Shown: positions 1-11,756 of the stretch, piece by piece
How positions within the stretch are numbered: position 1 is the first letter of the stretch
Layout: the number at the start of each line of letters is the position of its first letter
DNA from: Epiperipatus broadwayi
Lineage: Eukaryota > Onychophora > Udeonychophora > Euonychophora > Peripatidae
Length of the DNA: 64,000 nt
Direction of reading: 5' to 3'
Assembly (NCBI GenBank): GCA_028023455.1
Contig: JAQFVV010000017.1
Span: 7,158,098 to 7,222,097 of the forward strand
Program-made: the position numbers and the translations under genes
Notes under the pieces: model-generated
Database searches by the model: none
What the model was told of the DNA's origin: nothing
Seen by the model: only the letters and a program-made list of their open reading frames with translations

Positions 1-644
1 TTTCTATTAGTAATATGCTTAGTATAATGTTGACTCGTTACGCCCCCCCCCTCCCATTTTTTTTCAAATTTAAGCTTTATTTTTTAAATTTGATTTTTTA
101 AAAAATTTCATGTTTTGAATTTAGAACAAATATAAATGTTTTGTTCTAGAAAATCATTGTAATTATTTGTTTTTTATATAAGATTTGTGATTTATGAGAC
201 GTTTTTGGAAACCAATTGAGATCAATGTCTGAGGTAGTTCAAAAGAATAAAAATAAAATGTTTCAAATTGCTTTTCCCTCACTTTTATCCTGCTTTTTTT
301 TAATACAATATTTTTAACAAAAAGTGTGTTTCTTATTATAACTCTTTTTATTAGGACTGATTTGTTCAATCTTGGTTTCCCTTGGTTAATTCTTTCTAGA
401 AAAATGGCAGTAATATTGATTTCTAACACAAATCTGTCAGCTCCAGATTATTTACTAAAGATACAGATAAACTCTTGGCATTTTGAACCTACCACTTATT
501 AAGCAGCTTTCTCCATTCTTTTAAATTAACTTTTAAGATGAAATAATTTTTTTTCTGAGAATAGTTAATTAATGATTAAAAAAATTTTTAAGTATTAAAA
601 TTTCCTTCCACTTCTTATTTGCATTGTTGAATTATATATAATAT
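1..644. other. AT-rich stretch without recognised gene
   Basis: Poly-C/T run near 43-60 followed by AT-rich sequence with many homopolymers. No reading frame with a recognisable domain was seen on either strand. Confidence 0.6.
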
Positions 645-876
645 ATCATATACACCTCAATTTATACTCTACAATGCAGTTTAACATATGATTTATTTTA
701 TCTCCTCTTGCCTACAGTTTCAACTGTCCAGCAGTCATCATCAGGAGTGGTGAGATTTATAAAGTTCTGATGATGATGACTGCTGGACAGTTGAAACTAT
801 AGGCAAGAGGAGATAAAATAAATCATATGTTAAACTGCACTGTAGAGTGTAAACTGGGGTGTATATGGTATATTTA
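645..876. repeat. Fold-back repeat with hammerhead-like motif
   Basis: Two arms of about 110 bp (645-757 and 767-876) are near-perfect reverse complements with a 9-bp spacer, so this is a long hairpin. The right arm reads CTGATGA at 767-773 and GAAAC at 793-797 with a possible stem between them, like the core of a hammerhead ribozyme. Related motifs occur at 4738-4790 and, on the minus strand, 57050-57090. Such motifs are known from PLE terminal regions. No cleavage-site UH is clear here, so activity is unlikely. Confidence 0.7.
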
Positions 877-1035
877 TTTTTGCTGAGACTGCATACAAGC
901 TGTTAATTGATAAAAATACTAATAAATACTTAAAAAAAAATTAAAAATTCTCTCTAGAGCAACTAATTTTTTAACTCTGCGAGTATCTTATAAATGTCAA
1001 ATTTCAAAAAATAAAGCAATAAGCTGAGTAATATG

Positions 1036-1310
1036 GATTTATCAATTAAACTGTAGTAATTCCCTATCTATTGAACAATAATAAAGATATGTGTAAGAGA
1101 ATGCAATCTGGACCAATTGATGATTGAAAATATGCATCTTGGGGGATCATATATCTTTTTCACATGTCTTTGGCCATATGTTTATGATGACATCTCTACA
1201 CAAGGTATTAAAAGTGAATAGAAACCAATCCCTAAACTTGTGGGTGATATAGTGAAAATTACACTACAGAAATATTATTTCTAATCTAATGAATAACTAA
1301 TAAAAATTAT
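1036..1310 (+). repeat. HH-C element copy, ribozyme region collapsed
   Basis: Matches the copies at 26561-27735 and 50461-50990: a TCAATTAAACTGTAGTAATT start, an AATTGATGA block, then CACATGTCTTTGG, a decayed pol III-like stretch and the short palindrome around GTGAAAATTACACTAC. The part corresponding to hammerhead stem II is deleted (TTGATGATTGAAAA), so no ribozyme can form. Retroposon relic related to HH-B by the shared CTGGACCAA-TGATGA block. Confidence 0.6.
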
Positions 1311-1680
1311 TAAAGAATTTGAGTCACCTCTCTAATTAACTTGCATTTAATTTGGAAAATAATGAATTAACTCTTAATCCAATTTTTTTAAAATTAAAAA
1401 GAAAAACATGTTTTAACATTATCTATTTGCATGTTTTTCACTTTTTTTTTTTTTAAAAAAAAAAAAATTATTTCACTCTTTCTTTTTTCACTTTTTATAG
1501 GCAAAGTAAAAATATATTAAAGTTATACTTACTCTCCTAGAAGATTTTCTTCATTTTTTAAGTTTATTTTAGTCAAAAATTTGGGTACATCTATATATCA
1601 AACAAAATAATATTTTTTTTTTTACTAATATCAATAAGTGATATTACAGGCTATGGAACTGGTCCATTATTATATATATA
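1311..1680. other. Low-complexity AT-rich interval
   Basis: Runs of T and A around 1440-1470 and 1610-1625; no gene or repeat boundary recognised. Confidence 0.6.
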
Positions 1681-1975
1681 TAACAAAATATTTGTAAATA
1701 CAGTAACTAAATAATTAAAAATTTTATCCACGTAGGAGTGCTTTCGATTATCCCAGTAATCTTTGGATTATCCCAGTAATCTTTGCCAACTAAAGCTTTG
1801 AAATGCTAACTTTCAAAAAAAGTTAGCATTTCAAAGCTTTAGTTGATAAAGATTACTGGGATAATCTAAAGCGCTCCTAAGTGGATAACATTTTTAATTA
1901 TTTAGTTATTGTATTTACAAATATTTAGTTATATAATTTCGTATATTGCTTTAAAAATACAGACATCGAATAATA
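1681..1975. repeat. MITE-like fold-back element
   Basis: Arms 1681-1817 and 1824-1934 are reverse complements. The left arm carries a tandem duplication of a 20-bp block containing GATTATCCCAGTAATC. The right flank ending ACAGACATCGAATAATA recurs alone at 30361-30445 and 32616-32700, so the family is repeated in this window. No coding capacity. Confidence 0.7.
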
Positions 1976-2589
1976 TATATACATATTTTCCTGGGTGCAG
2001 TTGTGTATTATTTTGCTAATAAATATTACACAAGCCATCAACTAGATAAAAGATATATTCACAATCAAAATCATACATGCATAAACCTGCAAAGTATATC
2101 ATTTATATCTGTAGTCCATGAAAATCATATCAATGTATATATAAATATAAACTTCCCAACAGTTAACATTATATAATACATTGAGATTAATATTCCAACA
2201 CTGGTTTATTAAGTTAATGAACTACTCTCAACCCAAAGCACAAGATAAAACTTTTTTACAAAAAAGATCAGACTACCTTTTCTCTTTACCTCAATTTATA
2301 TACAGAGGCTGATCGCAAGCACTTTGGAGAGGAAACAAGATTTTAAATTAATTATATTACTTTATTAAAGCTATATTTCAAATTGCTTTATGTTATTTTA
2401 ATTGACATTCATGAAATTTTTCAATTTATAGCTGAATACGAGGCAAATGGCCTCGAAAGCGCTTAGCGCAGAATAATTTTTGGAATCTGTATAGCTGCTC
2501 ATTCAAGTGTTTCATATGCTTTTTAATTTGTATATTAATTTATAGCTTGTAAATTGCACATTATGGTATTAAAATCTGTCATAAAGAAA
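1976..2589. other. Unassigned AT-rich interval
   Basis: No gene seen. A small GC-richer patch near 2440-2470 contains a short hairpin (GAGGCAAATGGCCTC) of unknown meaning. Confidence 0.5.
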
Positions 2590-3125
2590 AATTGGTGCCA
2601 GTTTAATTTGCGCTCACAGCCATTTTGAAATCTAAAAATCGCCACTGACACATCCAACCAATAAATGACTTAAATATTGAATAAAAGTACTTTAAATTCA
2701 TATTTTAGAAATTATAAGCTAGTAAAAATAATACGCTTTATTTTATTAGGAATTTTTTTTTAAATTTACCTTCATAAAATATTTGAAATATGATAGTGCA
2801 AAGCGCCGGAGTATGCAGTGAGGGGGAAGGATGGTTTGGATGATACAAAGTATCATATAAAAGATGCAGAAGCCTGATCAAACTAAGCTTATAATTTTAA
2901 AATACTAAAAGATTATAACTTTTAAAATATGAATTATATTATATGCCCATATGAAATAAAGCACACTATTTTTACTGGCTTATAATTTTTAAAATATGAA
3001 TTTAAGTAAAGTAATTTTATTCAATATTTATGTCATTTATCGGTTGGATGTGTCAGCAGTAGTTTTGACTGGTCTTTAGATTTCAAAATGGCCATGAGTG
3101 CAAACTAAATTGGCACTGAAAAATT
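2590..3125. repeat. Long-inverted-repeat element
   Basis: About 150-bp imperfect inverted repeats at 2595-2745 and 2955-3115 share blocks such as CATCCAACC/GGTTGGATG and GGCCAT/ATGGCC-type ends. The centre (2750-2950) is partly palindromic and non-coding. Consistent with a non-autonomous fold-back transposon. Confidence 0.65.
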
Positions 3126-3329
3126 TGCTGCAGTATAAATTAAAAGACATCACAATATCAAATACACAGATCAGTGTGTTCTATATGCGGATATAGTTAT
3201 GATTCACAGATTAATTTAGTCATCAAAATAAATCGTCTCTAATATATTATCTTTTTTTTTTCTTTTAGAAATTGGAACGGTTATACTCATTTGCAAGTGG
3301 CTGCTGATTACATATTATGACATCTGTAC

Positions 3330-3456
3330 CCTGTGTGATTTGGAAAAGTTAATAGAGCATTTGACTTGAGATCGGGAGGTCCCATGATCAATTCTGGTGT
3401 TTGCAGTTCTGGCATTCAATCTTTTTATAAACTCCGAACAATAAAGCCATTAGCCT
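3330..3456 (+). repeat. tRNA-like SINE remnant
   Basis: GTTAATAGAGCATTTGACTT resembles a tRNA D-arm/A box and GATCAATTCTGG a decayed B box, followed by CTCCGAACAATAAA. The same CTCC-AACAATAAA tail follows the tRNA-like segment at 57241-57360, supporting one SINE family. Not a functional tRNA: the arms do not fold cleanly. Confidence 0.45.
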
Positions 3457-3759
3457 TTTTTATGATGTCTGTGTTTGATTTCTAGTTTTCAATTCATTTT
3501 TATAATATTGAGGTCTTTTCTTAAATTTGAATCATATAAGCAGTTTTACATTCTTAACAAGATTAATGTATTTATTGAAAAAAAATTTTTTTCTTGTACT
3601 CTCTTTCAAGTAAATCCTTAATTTTTTTATTTTATTTCTTTTGCTTGTTTTTTTTTTTTTTTTACTTTTTATCAAGTGAATAAGTAATACTAAAAATCAT
3701 AACATTACCAGAAAATTCATTGAAAATGCAAAGAAATTAAAAATCTTCAATTATTTTTA
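3457..3759. other. T-rich interval
   Basis: Includes a long T run near 3648-3664. Nothing recognised. Confidence 0.6.
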
Positions 3760-4115
3760 TAAATTCTTTAGAGAAAGGCTTTAACTTTTATCATATGCAC
3801 TTTCACCATTTATAATAGTCAAGCGATGTCTTTTTTTGACTATAAAGGGACCTCTCAAACCTCAACACAAGATAGTGATTTTATAAAAATAAGAACAGCT
3901 GTCTTATCTTTAATCTAAATTCCCACTTATATATGCCAATCTGAAGCATCTTGATTTGGGAGGATGAAACTTCGTCTCACTTTTTAAGACCACTATTTCT
4001 TTTCCAAATTAACCTTTGTGAAATCTTGCGATTTACAATGAGTTAATATTACGATCTTTATACTGGAAATATATAAACTAATGTAAAGTTGTGATTATTT
4101 ATTAAATGCACGGGA
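3760..4115 (+). repeat. Long-inverted-repeat element LT-1, left part
   Basis: Starts with the same block as the left end of the copy at 4116-4487 (TTTATCATATGCAC, TAGTCAAGC-ATGTC, CCTC-CAAACCTC). The section at 4017-4100 (GAAATCTTGCGATTTACAA and onward) also matches the interior of the element at 5615-6094. The right terminal repeat is missing. Confidence 0.6.
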
Positions 4116-4487
4116 AATATGTAAATACTTTTAGAGAAAGACTAATCTTTATCATATGCACCTTGAATGTCTATAATAGTCAAGCAATGTCCTTTTTTGA
4201 CTACAGAAGAACCTCACAAACCTCGACACAAATTAGCGACTTAAAGATATGAAAGGCCATCTTATCTTTAACCTAAATTCCCACCTATATAAGCCAATAT
4301 GAAGCATCTTGATTTGAAAGTGCGAAGCTGTTAGTCTCTTCACCTTTTAAAGTTTCTATCTTGTACCAAGGTTTGAGAGGCCTCTCTACAGTCAAAAAAA
4401 GACATCACTTGAATATTATAAATGTTCAAGGTGCATAGGATAAAAGATAAAACCTTTCTTTAAAATATTTACATACTTCCTATGCAC
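4116..4487. repeat. Long-inverted-repeat element LT-1, complete
   Basis: Terminal inverted repeats of about 115 bp (4116-4235 and about 4365-4487) share TTTTTTGACT/AGTCAAAAAA, AACCTC/GAGG and AAATATGTAAAT/ATTTACATA. Non-coding, non-autonomous element; superfamily unclear. A TIR-like sequence with similar layout lies at 42225-42560. Confidence 0.7.
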
Positions 4488-4737
4488 TTAATAAAAAGAG
4501 GTATGTGTATATATTGGATATGCATATGTATATATATATAGATGTAGGTATGGATTTATATATATCTAGGGGTGATATAGATCTATATGTATATGTATGA
4601 AGGGAATATGCATATATTTTGATATATATATATATATACATATATGTATTTATATATATATGTGAAATGATGGGTATGTATTTTTATATATATGTGAAAT
4701 GATGGTTATGTATTTATATTATTCAAATCTTGTAGCT
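4488..4737. repeat. TA/TATG microsatellite tract
   Basis: Dense TATATG/TATATATA repeats with a duplicated TATATGTGAAATGATGG block around 4660-4710. Confidence 0.8.
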
Positions 4738-4790
4738 TTGATGAAGACTGCTGGACAGTCGAAACTGTAAGGAAAATAAAGAAGGGTTAA
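4738..4790 (+). ncRNA. Hammerhead-like motif, decayed
   Basis: TTGATGA (4738-4744) is followed by A, a perfect 5-bp stem (GACTG/CAGTC) around CTGGA, and GAAAC (4761-4765). This resembles a hammerhead core but has T for the invariant C3, an extra A before stem II and no clear cleavage triplet. Best read as a PLE-terminal relic. Confidence 0.4.
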
Positions 4791-5601
4791 GAAAATTTGT
4801 TTGCATTGATGTGTATATGAAAGAAGTAAGTGTTATAAGAAATATATACACTTAATGAATAATCATAATTTTATATTTGTATAAATATTTAAAAAAATTT
4901 TATAAACTAAAAAAAAAAATAGTATTAAAAATAACCTATAATTTCAGTAATTTATATTTTAAAAAATTATATTCACAGCAAACACTTTTCAATAAATATT
5001 TTAATTTTATTCTTATTAGTTAAGATTATAGACTTTGAATTTAATAAAATTCAATTAGATCTGTAATATTCTTTCCACCTATCACCATAAGATTATATTT
5101 TAGTAATTAAGTTAATGAGCAATTTTACTTTTCAAGCAAACAATTATAGACACTGGTGGGGGGGGGGGATGCTAATAATCCTAAGATGTATTTTAACCTA
5201 ATCATGTTTTTTCAGTTAAGCATGGCTTTTCTTATCCCCAAATATCTCATTAATTAATGTACATTAAACAAATTTATAAAATTTAATAAAGTTCAAATAT
5301 ATCAAGAATATTCTTTACAGAGTGCATGACCAGTCCATATCTTTTAACTAGTCTTCTCACTATTTGTGTACCACGATTTTATATTTTTAAAGATAATCTC
5401 TTAAAGATATGGTTAGAGACATTGAGAAAAATATGTTAAATGTTTTCTGAAATGTATTTTTATCTAACCAGATATCTTTAGCATATACTTTGTATGAATA
5501 ATCTATAATCTTTACAAAGTATATTATCGACTTATCTATCTTTATGCACTGATTAAATTATAAACAAATTAAACCAAACCAGCTTTTTCTATTATTTTTA
5601 C
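4791..5601. other. AT-rich interval, no gene seen
   Basis: Contains a G run near 5157-5168 and scattered AT repeats. No domain-bearing frame. Confidence 0.6.
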
Positions 5602-5614
5602 AAAGCTTATTTTA

Positions 5615-6094
5615 ATTATAAATTTATTAAACACACATTGATTACGTAAGTAATATTTACTGAGGCTATAACCTCGAGAATATGCATGTAAAATGCGATA
5701 GTAGAGACCTCTACAGGTGTTTAACCACAAGCTTACGCTATAGAAGAAAAGAGGGGAATCCTTCTTTACTTCAACCTACTTTCTATTTAAATAGGTGAAG
5801 CTGAAGCGATTAGATTTGCGAGCGTGAAGCTATTCAATACTTCACTGATTAAATCCACATTTCTTATTACACATTAATACTCACGAAATCTTTCGATTTA
5901 CAACGAGTCAATGGAAAAATTTTATAGTTAGAAATCTATTACAGTAATTTAAAGTTGTAATTATAAATAGAAAGTAGGTTGAAGTAAAGAAGGGTTCCCC
6001 TCTTTTCTTCCATAGCGTAAGGTTGTGGTTAAACACCTGTAGAGGTCCCTATTATCACATTTTACACGCATATTCTCGAGGTTATAGCCTCAGT
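5615..6094. repeat. Long-inverted-repeat element with 13-bp flanking repeats
   Basis: Inverted arms of about 135 bp (about 5657-5795 and 5965-6096) share CTGAGGCTATAACCTCGAG with its complement and the AAAGAGGGGAA/TTCCCCTCTTTT block. AAAGCTTATTTTA flanks it at 5602-5614 and 6095-6107, consistent with a 13-bp target-site duplication. The interior shares sequence with 4017-4100. A broken left end lies at 17118-17212. Confidence 0.7.
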
Positions 6095-6097
6095 AAA

Positions 6098-6238
6098 GCT
6101 TATTTTATTAAAATTAATCAATCTGACAGTTTAGATTGAAAATACTAAGGGGGAGGTGGGTATTGGTATTAGTTAGCTCTGAAGAAGTTTGTTGTTTAAT
6201 TGAAACTGTCAGATTAATTTGAATAAAATAAGCATTCA
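6098..6238 (+). repeat. Short fold-back with hammerhead-like motif
   Basis: Arms near 6098-6135 and 6200-6236 are reverse complements (CTGACAGTTT/AAACTGTCAG). CTGAAGA at 6179-6185, a possible 4-bp stem AGTT/AATT, GAAAC at 6202-6206 and TGTC at 6207-6210 match a hammerhead core with a GUC cleavage site, but the flanking arms offer a competing fold and stem I is weak. Confidence 0.45.
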
Positions 6239-6869
6239 ATCAAACAGTAATCCATGTGCACTGTTCTATCATAGTAATTAACATTGTTTTATTGACTATG
6301 AGGAAATTCCTGATCTAAGTCACATGATAGAGACCATTTGTAAATGAATATGGCCATTTTACCTTCTGGAAGAAAAAGTAGAAAAGGATTAAACGTGAAT
6401 TATGTGATGACTACAGTACATAAATCAATCTATGAAGCATAAATACAATCTTGCATTTATCAAAAACTGGTTCTTTGTTTATTTGACACCTTATGATGCT
6501 GTCTTCTAAATTTTACCACAGCAAATATTTCTTTGAAGATTTCAGCAATATCTAGCCTAATTGTAGCTCTTTATATTCTATTCTCAGTAATATTCTTTCT
6601 GAAAATGATCGATCTTACCTTTAAGATAATGTGACTTGTGCCCTTACAGTAATAGATTCACGATCACCATATTTAGCAACCTAAATAACAACTTTATTGA
6701 TCTTATAATCTTGCTATTGTGCTTTCAGAAATTTACAGAGCATACTTAAATAAAATTTTCCAATGCCCTTATGCTCTAACAGGAGGGGGCATGTTTCACC
6801 ATCATATAATAAATTTGGCAAAATAACAGTTACATATTTTAATTTAATTCTTGTAGTTATAATCATCAT
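6239..6869. other. Unassigned interval
   Basis: AT-rich sequence; the open frame at 6763-7038 on the plus strand is antisense to LINE debris on the minus strand and has no domain. Confidence 0.5.
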
Positions 6870-7215
6870 CATCAGTTGTGCAGCTTATCCAAATAGACAT
6901 TTTCCATGTTTCTATATTTTTTTTTTACTTTTCAAATATTTGTATCTATTGCCCAATTTAAGATCATCATTTGGCTTCTTACTTTTCTCAACACATTTTC
7001 TAATATTTTCTAAAGTTTCTTCAGCATATGCTTTTTGATTCCTCTATCTCTAAATATGTATACTATACACATCAATCCAGATTTTTTTTATCAGTTCTTC
7101 AATAATCTATTCTTAATTACTTTTTTCAATACTTCTACATTTCTAATCCTATTTGCCCAATTCATCTTTTCAATCCTGCTCCAAATCCACAACTCCAAAG
7201 CCTCCATTTTTTAGT
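6870..7215 (-). pseudogene. LINE-1-like ORF2 C-terminal remnant
   Basis: Minus-strand translation near 7090-7215 gives EALELWIWSRIEKMNWANRI followed by RNVEVLEKVIKNRLL, the conserved tail after the reverse transcriptase of RTE-like LINE ORF2 proteins (aromatic-rich block, then N-EVL-R-L). An ATC repeat near 6862-6872 resembles the short tandem tail of such LINEs. Stops and frameshifts show it is dead. Confidence 0.6.
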
Positions 7216-7253
7216 CCTAATTTTATCCATCCAAACAAAACATTTAACAAGCC

Positions 7254-8300
7254 TTGGATCTAATTCCACTGGAACACAAGATAATATATGTTGGTAAAAA
7301 CTTGTTTGACAATTACAATTTAATTTCTTTATCATATTTTTATAATAAATTAATTAACTTTCCAAATGCTAAAAGGTTTAACCTTATTTATAATTTTTTG
7401 ATCGATGCAAAAATATGGACAATTAGGAAGAATAAAAAAAAAGGGCAGCTTTAGAGATAGTAAATTTGGAAATGTTATAGATCCTCATTTCTGCTTAAAA
7501 TCTATATTCATATGGATTTGAACGAATGGACAAAAAAATAGAAAAATGATTATAATATTATGTAATGATAAATTCATTAATAACCAGATGATTATATAAC
7601 AGGATAGGAACAGCATTAAATGTACAATGAAAAAAATTACAAAGGTTTGCAATCAAGTAGAAATTAAATATTAATTTTGGAAAGGTAAGTACTTGTCATT
7701 ACAAGAAAATGATATATTGATCATTAAATGCAAAAAATATGAAAAATGGACATAACATCAATTATTCAAAAAAATATATCATCCAAAAAAAAAAAAGAGG
7801 ATTATTTATAGAAGAATTGGTAAAACAAGACAGAAAATATAATCAATTCAGTTTTATAGAATAGTAATGAATTGGTGAAAACAAAAATACATATATGATC
7901 CCCTGGTAAAGAGGATACTATTATGTTGGATGGAGATCTGAACAAAAACAAAATAATGTGAACAAAAATTGTTGGCAACAGCAATGGATTACTATAGATT
8001 GGTGAGATCAAGACTAGAGAAAATGACAAATCAAAAAGCATATAAATGGTTGGCAGAAGGGGAAAATGTAATAACAGTCATTCAAGAAAGAAAATTAAGA
8101 TGGTATAATCATATTAGAAAAATTAAGATGATAATTCATTGGAAACTAGAGAGAAGGATATGGAAAGACCATGCAAATGATGATGAACAGAATGGAAAGA
8201 AATGGTTGGTCAGAGGCAGTTCTATGAATAGAAATATGGAGAAAAGTACAGGAGATGTTTGGCTGGGGTCATCCTCAATAAGAAAAAAATCCTAAAAAAT
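7254..8300 (+). pseudogene. LINE ORF2 remnants, fragmented
   Basis: Two pieces: 7254-7454 ends in DAKIWTIRKNKKKG, reminiscent of a LINE RT-distal segment, and 7969-8295 reads VRSRLEKMTNQKAYKW then ERKLRWYNHIRKI, the widespread LINE block normally written R-LRW-GH--R. Between them is A-rich sequence with stops. The pieces may be one decayed element or two; no intact frame. Confidence 0.5.
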
Positions 8301-8805
8301 AAATCCTCTGTTAATTTTTAAAAATCTTTTCTCTAGCTACATTTTTTTGATGCAGTTTTATTTAACATTACAAAACTTAATCCTATTTGACTGTGGAATT
8401 CTGTGCCTAATGGTAATTTCTCTTTCATAGTATTTTTTATCTTCTAAATAAGATAGATATATTTAATTTTTGGCACAACTCTTTTTTTTTAAGTAACAGA
8501 TTTATTATTTTGTGAGACAATTCCATTAAGAAAAAACAAATTGGTATAACTGAATTCAAAAATGTTATATTCCTAATATCTAAAGCAAGATGGAGGAAAG
8601 CGTTATTTCAAAAGTGGCAAAAAAGATTATGAGTGCTGATTTTTAAAAAAAATAAAATCGATCATAAATATGCCAAGCTCTAAATAGAACAATTATTTGT
8701 AGAGATCAGCTTCTGTATCATTACCAATCAACCCCAACAAAAAACAAGTGGAAATAAAAAAAGTTTCTAAGAAATAGACTTAGAATAAAATATAAAGATA
8801 TTTAG
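8301..8805. other. Unassigned AT-rich interval
   Basis: No gene or repeat edge recognised. Confidence 0.5.
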
Positions 8806-8815
8806 TAAATCTTAG

Positions 8816-9121
8816 AACGTTAAAGCAATGACAAACTCTCCATATTGTAGTGCCACCCAGTGCAAGCCATAGTAATTATTGGTACAAGAAGGTTTGTTCA
8901 TAAAATTCCTATCTAGTGCCTCTCATTCAATATCCCCAGACTTGTGGTTTTCATCAGTGAGGAGCCTTGGATCTGGAAGCATTGCACCTAGATTTTATGC
9001 ACAAACCTACTTGCATCTATTAATTACTATAGCTTTCACTGGGTGGCACTACTGTATGGAGATTGCTATTGTTTAACACCTTGTGTAAGCATATGAAATG
9101 ATCATGTAATGTTTAGTGGTT
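8816..9121 (-). repeat. HH-A copy flanked by 10-bp TSD
   Basis: Begins near the ACTCTCCATA block and ends TGATGTTTAGTGGTTT-like, with inverted arms around a shortened centre. TAAATCTTAG flanks it at 8806-8815 and 9122-9131. The ribozyme centre on the minus strand has lost the GAAAC segment, so it is inactive. Confidence 0.75.
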
Positions 9122-9131
9122 TAAATCTTAG

Positions 9132-10060
9132 GAAGCAGAAAATGTAAATTGTATGTACAGAAAACCAACCTAAAAAATATTTGTTTTTTAATAGTCTTCA
9201 AAATTTTATATCTCAGCTGTCAACAATTATTCTCCGAGAAAAGGAAATTCAAAATAAACCAATGATAATAGTTTCAGACATTTACGCTCTTGTCATTCCA
9301 AACAGGGTAAGACAATGTCAGTTCAACTTGCCGATAAACTATCATTACGAAAATTAGAATTGAAAGATCAATAGATTAGTAGTTAATTAGTTTCACTGTG
9401 TATCCACAAAATGTCAGAATTATTGAAATTTAATCTTAAAAATTTAGTATAGTATTCATGGATCAGTATTATCCATAAAACGTTATAAAAGCTCATAGCT
9501 GATTGACTAGAAAGATAACATGATTATTAGCTACAGGAAATAGCCACAATAAGCATCAATTTAAATGCTTTTTTCATCTTGATATTACTCCACTATTGTT
9601 TGTCATTCTCTTAAAATAATTTATTCTGGCATGTAGTTGCCATCATTAGCAACCATTTTAGATTAATAATCAGTTATAATTGTATTTACGATCGCATGAA
9701 GGATATACTTTATCAATGATAAAATATTCTTTGCTTCATTTTATGAGGAAGCTTCAAATTTGAAATGCTGGAAAAATATTAAGGAGATGAAAGATTGTTA
9801 TCATCGATCATTAAATGTTATTGCTTGGTTGCATCACCTTTTTGCCTAATTATACTAATTCTTTTAGAAAAAGAAATTGGCACCCATATTGCAAAGTGGA
9901 TTCAGTTTTTAGATATTAAAAAAAAATAACATTACATAGAAACCCAGAAAATGTGCTGATTAGGATAATTTTTTTGAAAATGTTTGTTCTCCATATAAAG
10001 CTTTTCGAAAATACTGGAGATCATCTTATAGCAACTCAATAAACTAACTTGAGGATCTAT
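9132..10060. other. Unassigned interval
   Basis: AT-rich single-copy-looking sequence; no open frame of note or splice-flanked exon recognised. Confidence 0.5.
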
Positions 10061-10066
10061 TCTACC

Positions 10067-10536
10067 AGGGGTTTTCAACCTTTTTGGTTCCCATATTCAC
10101 TTGGCTTTTAGGAAATTATTTCAGTACCCCTATCCATTATAATAAGAAATAAACAGTTGGACAATGTACCATGCATTATGTCATGCGCACACACAGGAAG
10201 TGCAGATGCAACAAGAGTGGGTCAATCTAGCAATTTTATTAGCTATTTTGAATCTTAACTCATCATTTTGAGTTATTGAACCCTTGCAGCAAAAAAAAAA
10301 AGTCTATGCGACGTCATTTTCACAGTGATCTTGTCCTGAAAGAGACCTGAAATGTTGATGTGACTGATAAACAGTATCAACATGGAATAGTCGGGAAATA
10401 TTGACAACATAACTATTTTTAGAATATATTAATAACATAATATACTTATTTACTTAAAATTTCTATACTTTCTGGACAAGCTTCTTGTACGGGGAGGGAG
10501 GTAGAGATACACCAAGTTAGGAACCCTTAAATTATA
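10067..10536. mobile_element. Non-autonomous hAT-like element
   Basis: Starts CAGGGGTTTTCAACC and ends near GTTAGGAACCCTTA, imperfect versions of the CAGGGGTT...AACCCCTG termini seen in many hAT elements. The interior matches the copy at 59166-59552 (AAATAA-CAGTTGGA, AAAGAGACCTGAAATGTTG). No transposase. The 8-bp TSD is not clear. Confidence 0.65.
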
Positions 10537-10714
10537 CCTTATACTTTACTTTCTCACTTCTAGTATATTCAAAAAAAATATCTATTAATCTTAAATAACA
10601 GGATAAAATGGTTGTTTTTCGGATATTCTCATCTGCAACCAACTATTTATTTGTTTACAAATTAAGGTCATGATTACGATTGATTAAAAGCGTTCACAAA
10701 TATTTGTCTTGCAT

Positions 10715-10819
10715 TGGTGGTCGAGAGGTCAGCGCGATTGCCTTGCACTTGCAGGCAGTTGCCCGGGTTGCGGGTTCGCGTCCCGGCCGATGCTACGCCA
10801 CTTAAAAAAAAAAAAAAAA
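10715..10819 (+). repeat. tRNA-headed SINE or tRNA retropseudogene
   Basis: GCATTGG and CCGATGC can form a 7-bp acceptor stem; GGTCGAGAGGTCAGCGC resembles the D-arm/A box of type-II (Ser/Leu-like) tRNAs and GGTTCGCGTCC is a good B box. A poly(A) run starts a few bases after. A second diverged copy with the same layout is at 48725-48840, so a SINE is more likely than a functional tRNA gene; the anticodon loop is ambiguous. Confidence 0.7.
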
Positions 10820-11756
10820 ATTCATTCCTCTACTAACCAAAAAAACAATATATAAATAAATTTGCTAACCTTGCTAATATATATATATTGCCTTGATAAA
10901 CGGTCTAACGATATCAATGGGAGGGGGGGGGGTATCTAAGCACTTACAATAAGCATTTGTATAGAAGTGTAGACAAACAATGCGTAAAATCAATGCAGAA
11001 TGCATATCTTCCATCCTTTTCCTTTCCGTCTCTTCATATAAAATAAATAAAATGGTCCAAATAAATTAGATTTTAGATTAAGACATTTCAGAGTCGTTTA
11101 GGACAGGTCAACTTTTAAATTATAAAATTAGAGACTAATAAAGGAAAAGAACCCCTTCCCTTTGTACTCTCCCCCCCCCCCTCAGTTTTAACAAAAAAAA
11201 CAACCCTATTTTATAGGTACAAAATATTAAATTAATCTATAATCATTTTAATTTAATAGAATATTATTGTAATACAATAAATTATCTTCTCTAATCATCA
11301 AAAAAAAGTTACAAAAACTGTTGTCATTCAAACCAGGTTATTAATCAATCATATATATAAAACAAACACAGGACATAATTTACGATTCTTAATACCGTTT
11401 TAAGATTAAAGTATACGAAACTTCAAAAATACATACTTTTTTTACCGCCTGATATAAAAGGGAGAAATTTGGCAAAAAGCATTATAAAATTCGCAATATT
11501 AGACTAAGTTAACATTACTAACATTTCTTCTTTACAAAAACCCCTATTATTTTTACTTATAATTGTTTTATTATCATGTTTTACGTTTTCGGAAAATGTT
11601 TATAATTACAAATAAAAACATTAGACATATTGTTTTATTAAACTTCAGGTAAATAAAAGAAGTAAGATTCATTATTCGCATTCAGAAATAACTTAACATT
11701 AATATAAACCGAAAACAAACAACAATGATGAGAAAGTATTTTGTTTACACTCTTAC
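10820..11756. other. Non-coding, probably intron of the ankyrin gene
   Basis: Lies downstream of the splice donor at 11757/11756 on the minus strand. Contains a G run at 10921-10930, a C run near 11169-11180 and AT-rich sequence. No following exon was recognised. Confidence 0.5.

Noticed and set aside
163-429. 88-residue minus-strand open frame
   Set aside because: Low-complexity Lys/Ile/Arg-rich translation of AT-rich DNA; no domain.
10715-10819. Functional tRNA gene
   Set aside because: A good A box, B box and acceptor stem are present, but the anticodon loop is irregular, a poly(A) run follows and a second diverged copy exists at 48725; a SINE fits better.
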